Shown here piece by piece: positions 10,043 to 18,532 of a DNA stretch of 64,000 bases. A model generated the notes under the pieces. The model searched no databases. It had not been told where the DNA came from and was given only the letters and a program-made list of their open reading frames with translations. Position numbers and translations under genes: made by a program. The DNA is from Kineosporia corallincola (lineage in GTDB: Bacteria > Actinomycetota > Actinomycetes > Actinomycetales > Kineosporiaceae), in the NCBI RefSeq assembly GCF_018499875.1, contig NZ_JAHBAY010000017.1, positions 1 through 64,000 of the forward strand, given 5' to 3'. Numbering within the stretch: the first letter of the stretch is position 1; every line of letters begins with the position of its first letter.

Positions 10043-11385
10043 TGTCCGACCTCGAGAGCACCCAGGACCCGCGCCGCGCCTACGACCTCGACCGGGCGCA
10101 CGTCTTCCACTCCTGGTCGGCGCAGGCCGGGCTGGACCCGATGGTGATCACCAAGGCCGAGGGCCCGCACATCTGGGACGCCGACGGAAACCGCCTGCTG
10201 GACTTCACCTCCCAGCTGGTCTACACCAACCTCGGGCACCAGCACCCGCGGATCGTGGCCGCGATCCAGGAGCAGGCCGCGTCGCTGTGCACGGTCGCCC
10301 CCGGATACGTGAACGGCGCCCGCTCGGAGGCCGCCCGGCTGATCGCCTCGCACACGCCCGGCGACCTGGACCACGTGTTCTTCACCAACGGCGGCGCGGA
10401 CGCCAACGAGCACGCGATCCGGATGGCCCGGCTGCACACCGGAAAACACAAGGTGCTGTCCACCTATCGCTCCTACCACGGCGGCACCCAGCTGGCCGTG
10501 AACGTCACCGGTGACCCGCGGCGCTGGCCCAGCGACAACGGATCCTCCGGCACCGTGCACTTCTTCGGCCCGTTCCTCTACCGCAGCCCGTTCCACTCCA
10601 CCACCGAGGCGCAGGAGTGCGAACGCGCCCTGGCTCACCTGGAACAGGTGATCACGCTGGAGGGGCCGGGCACGATCGCGGCGGTCGTGCTGGAGTCGAT
10701 CCCGGGCACCGCGGGCATCATGATCCCGCCGCCCGGCTACCTGACCGGCGTGCGGGAACTGTGCGACCGGTTCGGGATCATGCTGATCGCCGACGAGGTG
10801 ATGTCCGGATTCGGCCGCTCCGGGCGGTGGTTCGCGATCGAGCACGACGGCGTCACACCCGACCTGCTCACCTTCGCCAAGGGCGTCAACTCCGGCTACG
10901 TGCCGCTGGGCGGGGTGGCGATCAGCGACGCGATCTACGAAACCTTCGCCCACCGCGCGTATCCCGGCGGCCTGACCTATTCCGGGCACCCGCTGGCCTG
11001 CGCGGCCGCGGTCGCCACCATCCGCACGATGGAGGACGACGCGGTGGTCGAGAACGCGGCCCGGCTCGGGTCCGACGTGATCGGCCCGGCCCTGCGGGAA
11101 CTCAGCGAGCAGCACGACTGGATCGGCGAGGTACGGGGAACCGGCTGCTTCTGGGCGCTGGAGCTGGTGGCCGACCGGGACACCCGGGAGCCGCTGGCCC
11201 CCTACGGCGGCAGCAGCCCGCAGATGGCCGCCGTGCTGAAGGCCTGCCGCGAGGAGGGCCTGCTGCCGTTCGCCAACTACAACCGCATCCACGTGGTGCC
11301 GCCGCTGAACATCGGCGACGACGAGGCCCGCGAGGGCATCGCCAAGCTCGGCGTGGCCCTCGCCCGGGCGCGCGCGGCGGGCTGA
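10042..11385 (+). CDS. class III omega-aminotransferase (beta-alanine/amine:pyruvate type)
   Basis: A 447-residue PLP enzyme. The fold-type I landmarks are clear: FTNGGADANEHAIRMAR for phosphate binding, LIADEVMSGFGRSGRWF with the PLP-nitrogen-binding Asp, and the Schiff-base lysine Lys280 in FAKGVNSGYVPLGG. Substrate cannot be read from sequence, but overlap with mmsA favours removal of the amino group from beta-alanine, beta-aminoisobutyrate or a related omega-amine to give the semialdehyde that MmsA uses. Cytoplasmic. Confidence 0.9.
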
Positions 11386-11487
11386 TCCGCCGGCACGGCC
11401 GGGTGGTGACCAAGGCCACCCGGCCCGCCCCCTGATCCGGCTCCGGAGAACGACGTACGCTCGACGTCGATCGAAAGGACCTGATCA

Positions 11488-13125
11488 ATGGCGAATCCCG
11501 ATGCCGACCTGGTGTTCACCGGCGGCCCGGTGCGGTGCATGGACGCGGCCGGCACCCGGACCACGGCCCTGGCGGTGCGGGACGGCCGGATCGTGGCCCT
11601 CGGTGCCGACGTGGCCGCGACGGTCGGCCCGGGCACCGAGGTGGTGCCGCTGGCCGGGCGGCTGCTGCTGCCCGGTTTCCAGGACGCCCACGTCCACGCC
11701 GTTTTCGGTGGCCTGGAACTCGGGCAGTGCGACCTGACCGGCACCACCGACGTGCACGAGTACCGGCGGCGGGTGCGCGAGTACGCCGACGCCCACCCGC
11801 GGGCGGAGTGGATCACCGGCGGCGGCTGGTCGATGGAGAGCTTCCCCGGCGGTGTGCCCACCGCGGACCTGCTCGACGACCTGGTGCCGGACCGCCCGGT
11901 GTTCCTCTACAACCGCGACCACCACGGCGCCTGGGTGAACAGCCGTGCGCTGCACCGGGCCGGCCTCACCGCGGGCACCCCCGACCCGGCCGACGGCGTC
12001 ATCAACCGGGACGCCGGCGGTCACCCGTCCGGCGGCCTCCAGGAGGGCGCGGTGGCCCTGGTGGCCGACCTGGTGCCGAAACCCACCGACGCCGACCGGC
12101 TGGAGGGTCTGCTGCGGGCCCAGACGGTGCTGCACTCGCTCGGCGTCACCGGCTGGCAGGACGCGATGCTGTGCGCCACCAACGGTTATCCCGAGGTGTC
12201 CGGCGCCTACCTGAGCGCCGCCCGGGACGGGCTGCTCACCGCCACGGTGACCGGCGCGCTGTGGTGGGACCGCGACCGCGGGGCCGGGCAGATCCCCGAC
12301 CTGGTGGCCCGGCGGGAGGCCCTGACCGTGGGACGGCTGCGCTGCTCGACGGTGAAGATCATGCAGGACGGCGTGGCGGAGAACTTCACCGCCGCGATGA
12401 CCGCCCCCTACCGGGACGCCTGCGGCCACGTGACCGCCAACAGCGGGCTGAGTTTCGTCGACCCGGCGGCGCTGCGCGAGTACGTCGTGGCGCTGGACGC
12501 CCTCGACTTCCAGGTGCACTTCCACGCCCTGGGCGACCGGGCCGTGCGCGAGGCCCTGGACGCGGTGGCCGCGGCCCGGGCGGCCCACGGGTTCCGCGAC
12601 ACCCGGCCGCACCTGGCGCACCTCCAGGTGGTGCATCCCGAAGACGTCCACCGGTTCCGGGAACTCGGCGCGACGGCGAACATCCAGGCCCTGTGGGCCG
12701 CGCACGAGCCGCAGATGGACGACCTGACCATCCCGTTCCTGGGCGGCGACCTGGCCGCGCACCAGTACCCGTTCGGTGATCTGCACCGGGCGGGTGCCCG
12801 GCTGGCGGCGGGCAGCGACTGGCCGGTCAGCGACCCGTCCCCGATGGCCGCGGTCCACACTGCGGTGAACCGGCGCAACCACGGCTCCACCGGGCCGGTG
12901 TTCCTGCCCGGGCAGCGTCTCGACCTGCACACCGCACTGGCCGCGTACACCGCCGGAAGTGCGTACGTGAACCACCGCGACGACAGCGGGGTGCTGGCCG
13001 TGGGGAACCGGGCCGACCTGGTGGTGCTCGACCGGGACCCGTTCGCCGGGCCGCCGGAGCAGATCGGCGCGACCGGGGTGGAACGCACCGTGATCGACGG
13101 GCGCACGGTTTTCGCAGCGTCCTGA
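11488..13125 (+). CDS. amidohydrolase, YtcJ-like (amidohydrolase_3)
   Basis: A 545-residue metal-dependent hydrolase. The metal-binding HxH is His68/His70 in GFQDAHVHAVF, with further ligands expected in the HFHALGDRAV and HLAHLQ stretches, and the closing Asp near AAGSDWPVSDP. YtcJ-type proteins cleave amides or formamides of small molecules; the true substrate is rarely known. The ATG at 11488 follows GAAAGGACC at a good distance. There are 102 bases after the aminotransferase, so it may have its own promoter. In this block it may release an amine or amino acid from an N-acyl precursor. Confidence 0.87.
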   Translation: MANPDADLVFTGGPVRCMDAAGTRTTALAVRDGRIVALGADVAATVGPGTEVVPLAGRLLLPGFQDAHVHAVFGGLELGQCDLTGTTDVHEYRRRVREYADAHPRAEWITGGGWSMESFPGGVPTADLLDDLVPDRPVFLYNRDHHGAWVNSRALHRAGLTAGTPDPADGVINRDAGGHPSGGLQEGAVALVADLVPKPTDADRLEGLLRAQTVLHSLGVTGWQDAMLCATNGYPEVSGAYLSAARDGLLTATVTGALWWDRDRGAGQIPDLVARREALTVGRLRCSTVKIMQDGVAENFTAAMTAPYRDACGHVTANSGLSFVDPAALREYVVALDALDFQVHFHALGDRAVREALDAVAAARAAHGFRDTRPHLAHLQVVHPEDVHRFRELGATANIQALWAAHEPQMDDLTIPFLGGDLAAHQYPFGDLHRAGARLAAGSDWPVSDPSPMAAVHTAVNRRNHGSTGPVFLPGQRLDLHTALAAYTAGSAYVNHRDDSGVLAVGNRADLVVLDRDPFAGPPEQIGATGVERTVIDGRTVFAAS

Positions 13126-13153
13126 AACCGGTTGGAAACATTGATCAACTCCG

Positions 13154-13191
13154 CCCGACGGTCTGTCGGATCGAACGGGTGAACCCGACAG
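13154..13191. promoter_or_regulatory. candidate PucR operator, copy 2, with inverted repeat
   Basis: CCCGACGGTCTGTC (13154-13167) matches the motif before mmsA at 13 of 14 positions. It overlaps an inverted repeat, CTGTCGG (13163-13169) with CCGACAG (13185-13191), and ends 37 bases before the oxidase ATG. This suggests the oxidase-permease-Usp operon belongs to the same regulon as mmsA. Confidence 0.45.
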
Positions 13192-13227
13192 GTTGCTCCC
13201 TGACCGCCCTCAGCCGGCGCACCCAGA

Positions 13228-14661
13228 ATGACGGACGTGGCCCTCACCCAGAGCTCGGCTCAGACCCCCACCGCGTACGAACGGCACGCGCCCGACCCGC
13301 GGCTGGTGCGGCAGACGCTGGAACCCAGCGAGCACGCCGTCTTCTGGCTGCACGACGCCCCCGGGGCCCGGTACCCGGCGCTGACCGCCTCCACCGCGGC
13401 GGACCTGGCGGTGGTCGGCGGCGGCTACCTCGGCCTGTGGACGGCGGTGCTGGCCAAGCGCCGCGCTCCCGGTACCCGGGTGGTGCTGCTGGAGGCCGAG
13501 ACGATCGGCTGGGCGGCCTCCGGCCGTAACGGCGGGTTCTGCGAGGCCAGCATCACCCACGGCGAGGAGAACGGCCGCTCGCGCTGGCCGGGGGAGTACG
13601 CCGCGCTGGAGCGCCTCGGCCGGGCCAACCTCGACGAGTTCGGCCGCGACGTGGCCGAACTCGGGCTGGACTGCCAGTGGGAACGCACCGGCACGCTCTC
13701 CGTGGCCGTGGAGGAGCACCAGACCGGCTGGCTCGGTGACGCGCGGATGGACGCCGGCGCCGTCCGGGAACAGATCGACTCACCGCTGTTCCTGGCCGGC
13801 GCCTGGAACCGGGACGACACCGCGCTGGTGCACCCCGCCCGCCTGGCCCACGAACTGGCCCGGGTGGCGGGCGAACTGGGCGTCGAGATCCACGAGCACT
13901 CACCGGTGCTCGGGCTGGACGGCGGCCGGGCCGGTGGGCCGGTTTCGCTGCGCACGCCCCGCGCCACGGTGCGGGCTCAGCGGGTAGCCCTGGCCAGCAA
14001 CGTTTTTCCCTCACTGCTGCGCCGCACCCGGCTGATGACCGTGCCGGTGTACGACTACGTGCTGATGACGGAACCGCTGACCGCCGGGCAGAAGTCGGCG
14101 ATCGGCTGGGAGAACCGGCAGGGGCTGGCCGATCTGGCGAACCAGTTCCACTACTCCCGGCTGACGGCCGACAACCGCATCCTGTACGGCGGTTACGACG
14201 CCGTCTACCACCGTGGCGGGCGGCTCGACGCCGGGTACGAGGACCGGCCGGCCACCTTCGAGCGGCTCACCTCGCACCTGCTGGCCACCTTCCCGCAGCT
14301 GGAGGGCGTCCGGATCAGCCACCGCTGGGCCGGGGCGATCGACACCTGCACCCGGTTCGCGCCGTTCTACGGCCTGGCCCGGGGCGGAAGGGTGGCCTAC
14401 TCGGCCGGTTTCACCGGGCTCGGGGTGGGTGCCACCCGGTTCGCCGCGCAGGTGCTGCTCGACCGGCTGGAGGGAGCGGACACCGAGCGGACCCGTCTGG
14501 GGATGGTCCGGCGGCAACCGGTACCGTTCCCGCCCGAGCCGCTGGCCGGCATCGGGATCGACCTGACCCGGTGGTCACTGGACCGGGCGGATCATCAGGC
14601 AGGGCGACGGAACCTGTTCCTCAGGGCATTGGACGCGGCGGGATTGGGTTTCGATTCGTGA
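13228..14661 (+). CDS. FAD-dependent amine oxidoreductase, DAO family (PuuB-like)
   Basis: A 477-residue flavoprotein. The dinucleotide-binding motif GGGYLGLWTA near residue 70 and the GWAASGRNGGF stretch are typical of the gamma-glutamylputrescine/glycine oxidase group of the DAO family. An N-terminal extension of about 60 residues carries EPSEHAVFWLHD, seen in that group. It probably oxidises an amine or N-methyl compound to an aldehyde that the downstream steps process. Its TGA overlaps the permease GTG by four bases (GTGA), so the permease is likely to carry its substrate. Confidence 0.87.
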   Translation: MTDVALTQSSAQTPTAYERHAPDPRLVRQTLEPSEHAVFWLHDAPGARYPALTASTAADLAVVGGGYLGLWTAVLAKRRAPGTRVVLLEAETIGWAASGRNGGFCEASITHGEENGRSRWPGEYAALERLGRANLDEFGRDVAELGLDCQWERTGTLSVAVEEHQTGWLGDARMDAGAVREQIDSPLFLAGAWNRDDTALVHPARLAHELARVAGELGVEIHEHSPVLGLDGGRAGGPVSLRTPRATVRAQRVALASNVFPSLLRRTRLMTVPVYDYVLMTEPLTAGQKSAIGWENRQGLADLANQFHYSRLTADNRILYGGYDAVYHRGGRLDAGYEDRPATFERLTSHLLATFPQLEGVRISHRWAGAIDTCTRFAPFYGLARGGRVAYSAGFTGLGVGATRFAAQVLLDRLEGADTERTRLGMVRRQPVPFPPEPLAGIGIDLTRWSLDRADHQAGRRNLFLRALDAAGLGFDS

Positions 14662-16172
14662 CACAGACACCAGAGGGCACCGAACTCAACCACGGCGCCA
14701 TCGGTTTCGTGGACGCCGTGGTGATCGGCCTGGCCGCCACCTCACCCGCGTACTCGCTGGCCGCCGTGATCGGGGCGATCACCGCCACCGTCGGCATCTA
14801 CGCGCCGGGCGCGCTGCTGGCCTCGTTCGTGCCGATGGCGCTGATCGCCACCGCCTTCCTCTACCTGAACCGGGTGGACCAGGACTGCGGCACCACGTTC
14901 AGCTGGGTCACCCGGGCGATGGGCCCGTGGTTCGGCTGGATCGGCGGCTGGGCCACCACGATGACCGGGGTGCTGATCATCGGCTCCCAGGCCGACGTGG
15001 GCGTGAGCTTCGCGCTGCGGATGGTCGGGCTCGACGAGGCGGCGGAGAACAACTGGGTCCGGATGCCGCTGACCGTGCTGCTGATCCTGGTCCTCACCTG
15101 GATGTGCGTGCTGGGCACGGACGTGTCGGCGCGGGTACAGAACGTCATGATCATCATCCAGGTCGGGGCGCTGCTGGTGTTCGCCGCCGTCGCGCTGTTC
15201 CGGGTGTACACCGACGACAGCCCGCTGGCCGCGCTGAGGCCGCAGCTGTCCTGGTTCAACCCGTTCGGCGCCGGCGGGGCGTCGCTGACCACCGCTCTGC
15301 TGCTCGGCGTGTTCGCGTACTGGGGCTGGGAGGCGTCGGTCAACCTGAACGAGGAGACCCGGGGCGGGCCCTCCACCGCGGGCCGGGCCTCGCTGCTGTC
15401 GACGGTGATCCTGCTGCTGACCTACCTCGGGGTGGCCACCGCCGTGGTCGCGTTCGCCGGCACCGCCTGGCTGAGTGCCAACGCGGACGAGGAGGAGGCG
15501 GTGTTCGCCGACCTCGCCCACCAGGTGCTCGGCGGCTGGGACTGGGTGCTGCTGATCTCGGTCGCGGTCTCGGCCATCGCCTCCACCCAGACCACGATCA
15601 TCCCGGCCTCCCGCACCGGCCTGTCCATGGCCCGGCGGCACGCCCTGCCGAAGACCTTCGGCCGGATCCACCCGCGCCACCGCACCCCCGACGTGAGCAC
15701 CTGGTGGGTCGCCGGCATCGCCATCGTCTGGTACGTCGGCATCTACCTGATCAGCGAGAACGCGCTCTACGACTCGGCCACCGCGCTGTCGCTGCTGGTC
15801 GCCTTCTACTACGCCCTGAGCGGCCTGGCCTGTGCCGTGTACCACCGCAAGCACCTGCTGGAGTCGGCCCGCAACCTGCTGCTGATCGGCGTCGCCCCGG
15901 TCGCCGGCGCGCTGATGCTGATCTGGCTGCTGGTGCTCTCGGCCCGGGACATGGCCGACCCGGCCAACTCCTACAGCGGCGACGCCTGGCTCGGGGTCGG
16001 GCCGCCGCTGGTGATCGGCGTCGGCATCTTCGCCGTCGGGGCGATCCTGATGTTCGCCTGGCGGATCCGGGACGGCCGGTACTGGCAGGAACGGCCGGGC
16101 CTGCCCGACCCTGACGTCGTCCGTGGTCTGAAGTCCGCGGCACCCGATCCCGACGGAATGGAAGCCGGATGA
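14658..16172 (+). CDS. APC-superfamily amino acid/polyamine permease
   Basis: A 504-residue inner-membrane carrier with about twelve hydrophobic helices. It starts at the GTG at 14658, which overlaps the oxidase stop. The first helix holds GLAATSPAYSLAAVIGAITA, the broken-helix substrate site of APC proteins. The loop YWGWEASVNLNEETRGGPSTA is characteristic of the amino acid/polyamine branch. The overlap with the oxidase and with the stress protein (ATGA at 16169) shows one transcript. Substrate inferred to be an amine or beta-amino acid. Confidence 0.9.
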   Translation: MTQTPEGTELNHGAIGFVDAVVIGLAATSPAYSLAAVIGAITATVGIYAPGALLASFVPMALIATAFLYLNRVDQDCGTTFSWVTRAMGPWFGWIGGWATTMTGVLIIGSQADVGVSFALRMVGLDEAAENNWVRMPLTVLLILVLTWMCVLGTDVSARVQNVMIIIQVGALLVFAAVALFRVYTDDSPLAALRPQLSWFNPFGAGGASLTTALLLGVFAYWGWEASVNLNEETRGGPSTAGRASLLSTVILLLTYLGVATAVVAFAGTAWLSANADEEEAVFADLAHQVLGGWDWVLLISVAVSAIASTQTTIIPASRTGLSMARRHALPKTFGRIHPRHRTPDVSTWWVAGIAIVWYVGIYLISENALYDSATALSLLVAFYYALSGLACAVYHRKHLLESARNLLLIGVAPVAGALMLIWLLVLSARDMADPANSYSGDAWLGVGPPLVIGVGIFAVGAILMFAWRIRDGRYWQERPGLPDPDVVRGLKSAAPDPDGMEAG

Positions 16173-16585
16173 CCATCGTGCTGGGCTACGACGAGTCCCG
16201 TCCCGCCCGCGCAGCCCTGGAGACCGCCATCACGATGGCCCGGCGCCTGGGCGAGGACCTGGTGTTCGTCTACGGCGCCGGGGTGCCCGGCGGCGCCAGC
16301 GAGGAGATGGCCGCGCAGCGCGACGCCATCGAGGAACTCGGCCGGGCCGCGCTCGCGGGCGCCGTGTCCCGGGCCGAGGAGGCGGGCGTCGGTTTCACCG
16401 TGGAGCTGAGCGGGGCCAAGCCCGTCGAGGCCCTGCTCGGGGTGGCCGAGCGGTACGGGGCCACGATGATCGTGGTGGGCAGCAACGGCGAGAGCCCGGT
16501 GCGGGCGGCGATGCTGGGGGCGATCCCGCACAAGCTGTTGCAGGCCACGGACCGGCCGGTGCTGTGCGTGCCGGCCGCGAGCTGA
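16169..16585 (+). CDS. universal stress protein, single domain
   Basis: A 138-residue UspA-fold protein. The ATP-binding signature G-2x-G-9x-G(S/T) appears as GSNGESPVRAAMLGAIPHKL, in which the second spacing is slightly altered, so nucleotide binding is likely but not certain. Translationally coupled to the permease by ATGA. Usp proteins are often fused to or co-expressed with APC permeases and may control their activity. Last gene of the catabolic operon; its stop lies in a small palindrome shared with the convergent gene. Confidence 0.85.
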   Translation: MTIVLGYDESRPARAALETAITMARRLGEDLVFVYGAGVPGGASEEMAAQRDAIEELGRAALAGAVSRAEEAGVGFTVELSGAKPVEALLGVAERYGATMIVVGSNGESPVRAAMLGAIPHKLLQATDRPVLCVPAAS

Positions 16586-16593
16586 GCTGCTCA
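16583..16593. terminator. small palindrome spanning two convergent stop codons
   Basis: TGAGC-T-GCTCA has the Usp TGA as its left end and the stop of the reverse-strand 49-codon gene as its right end. With only five stem pairs and no T-tract it is a weak terminator candidate. Confidence 0.3.
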
Positions 16594-16740
16594 GGCTGAG
16601 GCGTCCGGTGACGCGTCGCCGTACAGCAGGTGCCCGTACCTGAGCAGGTGCGCGTGGAACTCCTGGTCCGAGTCGAAGTCCCAGCCGGTGGACGAGTCGT
16701 GAAGGAAACGCTCGATGTCCGCGTCGGGCAGTTCACTCAC
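16591..16740 (-). CDS. 49-residue acidic protein, candidate immunity protein
   Basis: GTG at 16740 with AGGA six bases upstream. The product is small and acidic, with DADIERFLHDSSTGWDFD and EFHAHLLRYGHLLYGD as its recognisable stretches; no family was recognised. The start codon overlaps the end of the C-terminal toxin frame: that frame stops at 16733-16735 inside GTGAGTGA, giving an eight-base overlap. Such tight coupling is typical of toxin/immunity pairs, and the acidic character is typical of immunity proteins of RNase toxins. It is short for an immunity protein (usually 80-150), so it may be a remnant. Role inferred from position only. Confidence 0.5.
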   Translation of the reverse strand: MSELPDADIERFLHDSSTGWDFDSDQEFHAHLLRYGHLLYGDASPDASA

Positions 16741-16850
16741 CTGTTTTCCTGGGATCGGGGTACATGGTAAGCAGCCTGGCGTTCCGGCCCGGGGCGAACA
16801 AGTAGACGGCGACCATTGAACCGTCCGTGAAGTCCGCGTCGGACGGTGGT

Positions 16851-17759
16851 TCACTTCCTGGGGTTCCCGGTGGGAGCGCTGACGGATCCCTCCCTCCGTA
16901 CGCCGGAGACATGCTGCCGATAGGTGGGGCCGAAGATCCTGGACAGCCGGATCCTGACCATCCAGGAGTCCTGTGACTCGGTCAGGGCTCCGGCCCGTGC
17001 CACGGCGAATTCGGCGGTCGCGCGGATGTAGCGATCCGCGCAGACGTATGCCGCATCGGTGTTCACCCGCGTCGCCACCCGGGAACACTGGTGATTCTTC
17101 CCGGCCGCCACCCCGTCCTCCGTGGTTCCGGTGATCGGGTCGATCCGGTGCAGCGCGCGATCGGTCAGCTGCCGCAGCGACACCTGGGCGCCGTGGCGCC
17201 GAGGCCCGTGGCCCTCCTCAGGCAGCTGCCGGATCCACGTCCGGACCGAATCGACGCCGAGGGGCACCCCGGGCCCGGCCGTGGCTCCGGCGCCTTCCCC
17301 GAAGCGGGTGACCTGATCGAGCTCGGAGCGGGTGGAGTCCTCGATCGTCGCGATTCGTCCGGCGACATCGAGAAGCCCCGCGGGAAGATCGCTCAGTGCT
17401 CCGGTCAGGAAGCCCGAGGCGGCGAGTCCGGCGTAGCCGGCCGCCTCGTCGACGCGGCGGGACGACGCTTCCAGTGCCTCGCGGGCGTGTCCGAGTTCCG
17501 CTACGGCGATCTCCAGCCGCTCGGCCACCTCGGAGGCGCTGAGCAGATCGGTGATCTCCCGGAGAGCGGCCGCTGCGGTCGACGTGTCATCGATCGTGCG
17601 GCTGATCTCTTCGGTCACTTCCGAGATGGCCTGACCGGCGAGTTCGATGTTGCCGGCGACGCAGTCCCAGCCATGAGTGAGTGCATCCTCGCTCGCGAGC
17701 CTCGCGCTCTCCCCAAGTTTCTCGGTGAAATCTTTTTCTTGGCATAGTTTGTCGGTCAA
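16851..17759 (-). CDS. candidate polymorphic toxin, C-terminus lost by frameshift
   Basis: The open frame gives 302 residues from a TTG at 17759. No ATG/GTG start with a ribosome site was seen, so the N-terminus is uncertain. The first ~150 residues are helical and Ala/Glu rich, like the WXG/LXG-type delivery regions. From about residue 180 the character changes: GHGPRRHGAQ, DPITGTTEDG, CSRVATRV, then RIFGPTYRQHVSGVRREG. This looks like a secreted RNase-type toxin domain with His/Arg/Ser residues. The frame ends at PTGNPRK, but the next frame continues with DADFTDGSMVAVYLF and LLTMYPDPRKTGE, ending at 16733. Removing one C from the CCCC run (plus-strand 16860-16863) joins them. No immunity family or delivery partner was identified. 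Toxin class is a guess. Confidence 0.5.
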   Translation of the reverse strand: MTDKLCQEKDFTEKLGESARLASEDALTHGWDCVAGNIELAGQAISEVTEEISRTIDDTSTAAAALREITDLLSASEVAERLEIAVAELGHAREALEASSRRVDEAAGYAGLAASGFLTGALSDLPAGLLDVAGRIATIEDSTRSELDQVTRFGEGAGATAGPGVPLGVDSVRTWIRQLPEEGHGPRRHGAQVSLRQLTDRALHRIDPITGTTEDGVAAGKNHQCSRVATRVNTDAAYVCADRYIRATAEFAVARAGALTESQDSWMVRIRLSRIFGPTYRQHVSGVRREGSVSAPTGNPRK

Positions 17760-17911
17760 AGCAATGATGGCCGTGACGATCTCGCCCGCGCGGCCCCGGG
17801 AACACCCGTCTTCAGTGATCCGCCGACAGTAGCCAGGACGGCGGAAGCGGTCCGGTTCTTCTGGCTCCGGTGCATGGCGAGGGCATATCGCCGACTGGGT
17901 ACATTGACGCC

Positions 17912-18439
17912 ATGGACGCCAGCCCCGTCTCCATCCCCGACGACCTGCCGATCCTTGAGCGCAGCGCCGTGCGCCTGGTGGTGCTGGACGCCGACGACCG
18001 GGTCCTGCTGCTGCACACCCGCGACCCGGAGCATCCGGATCTGGGCACCTGGTGGGAGCTGCCGGGCGGCGGGATCGACGAGGGGGAGACGTATCTGGAG
18101 GCGGCGGTGCGGGAGATCCGGGAGGAGACCGGGATCGTGGCCGCGCCCTCGCGGATCGGGTCGCCCACCTGGCGGCGCCTGGCGTCGTTCCGGCACCGGC
18201 AGGTGCGGCACCTCCAGCACGAGGTGATCGTGCTGCTACGGCTGGACGGGTCGGGGCCGGACGTGGACGAGACCGGGCGCCTGGACTACGAACTCGAGGA
18301 CTACTTCGGCTACCGCTGGTGGCCCCTGGCCGACATCCCGGTCAGCCGGGAGCGGTTCTACCCCGGCAGGCTGCCCGGCCTGATCGGCCCACTGCTGCGC
18401 GGGGAACAGGTGGACGAGCCGTTCGAACTCTGGTCGTAG
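17912..18439 (+). CDS. Nudix hydrolase
   Basis: A 175-residue hydrolase of nucleoside-diphosphate-linked compounds. The full Nudix box is visible: GGGIDEGETYLEAAVREIRE followed by ETGI, matching Gx5Ex7REUXEExGU, with the Mg-binding glutamates intact. The ATG at 17912 is preferred to the start at 17870 because the latter would add a tail with no similarity. It stands alone between the toxin gene and the peptidase gene; substrate unknown. Confidence 0.88.
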   Translation: MDASPVSIPDDLPILERSAVRLVVLDADDRVLLLHTRDPEHPDLGTWWELPGGGIDEGETYLEAAVREIREETGIVAAPSRIGSPTWRRLASFRHRQVRHLQHEVIVLLRLDGSGPDVDETGRLDYELEDYFGYRWWPLADIPVSRERFYPGRLPGLIGPLLRGEQVDEPFELWS

Positions 18440-18532
18440 CGGCCCGGGTCACGGTGGCGTTGACCGCACGGCCCGCACCCAGAACACTCGCAGTCAACGG
18501 TATCCGGCGGAGCGGGCGAACTGGGGCGGGCA

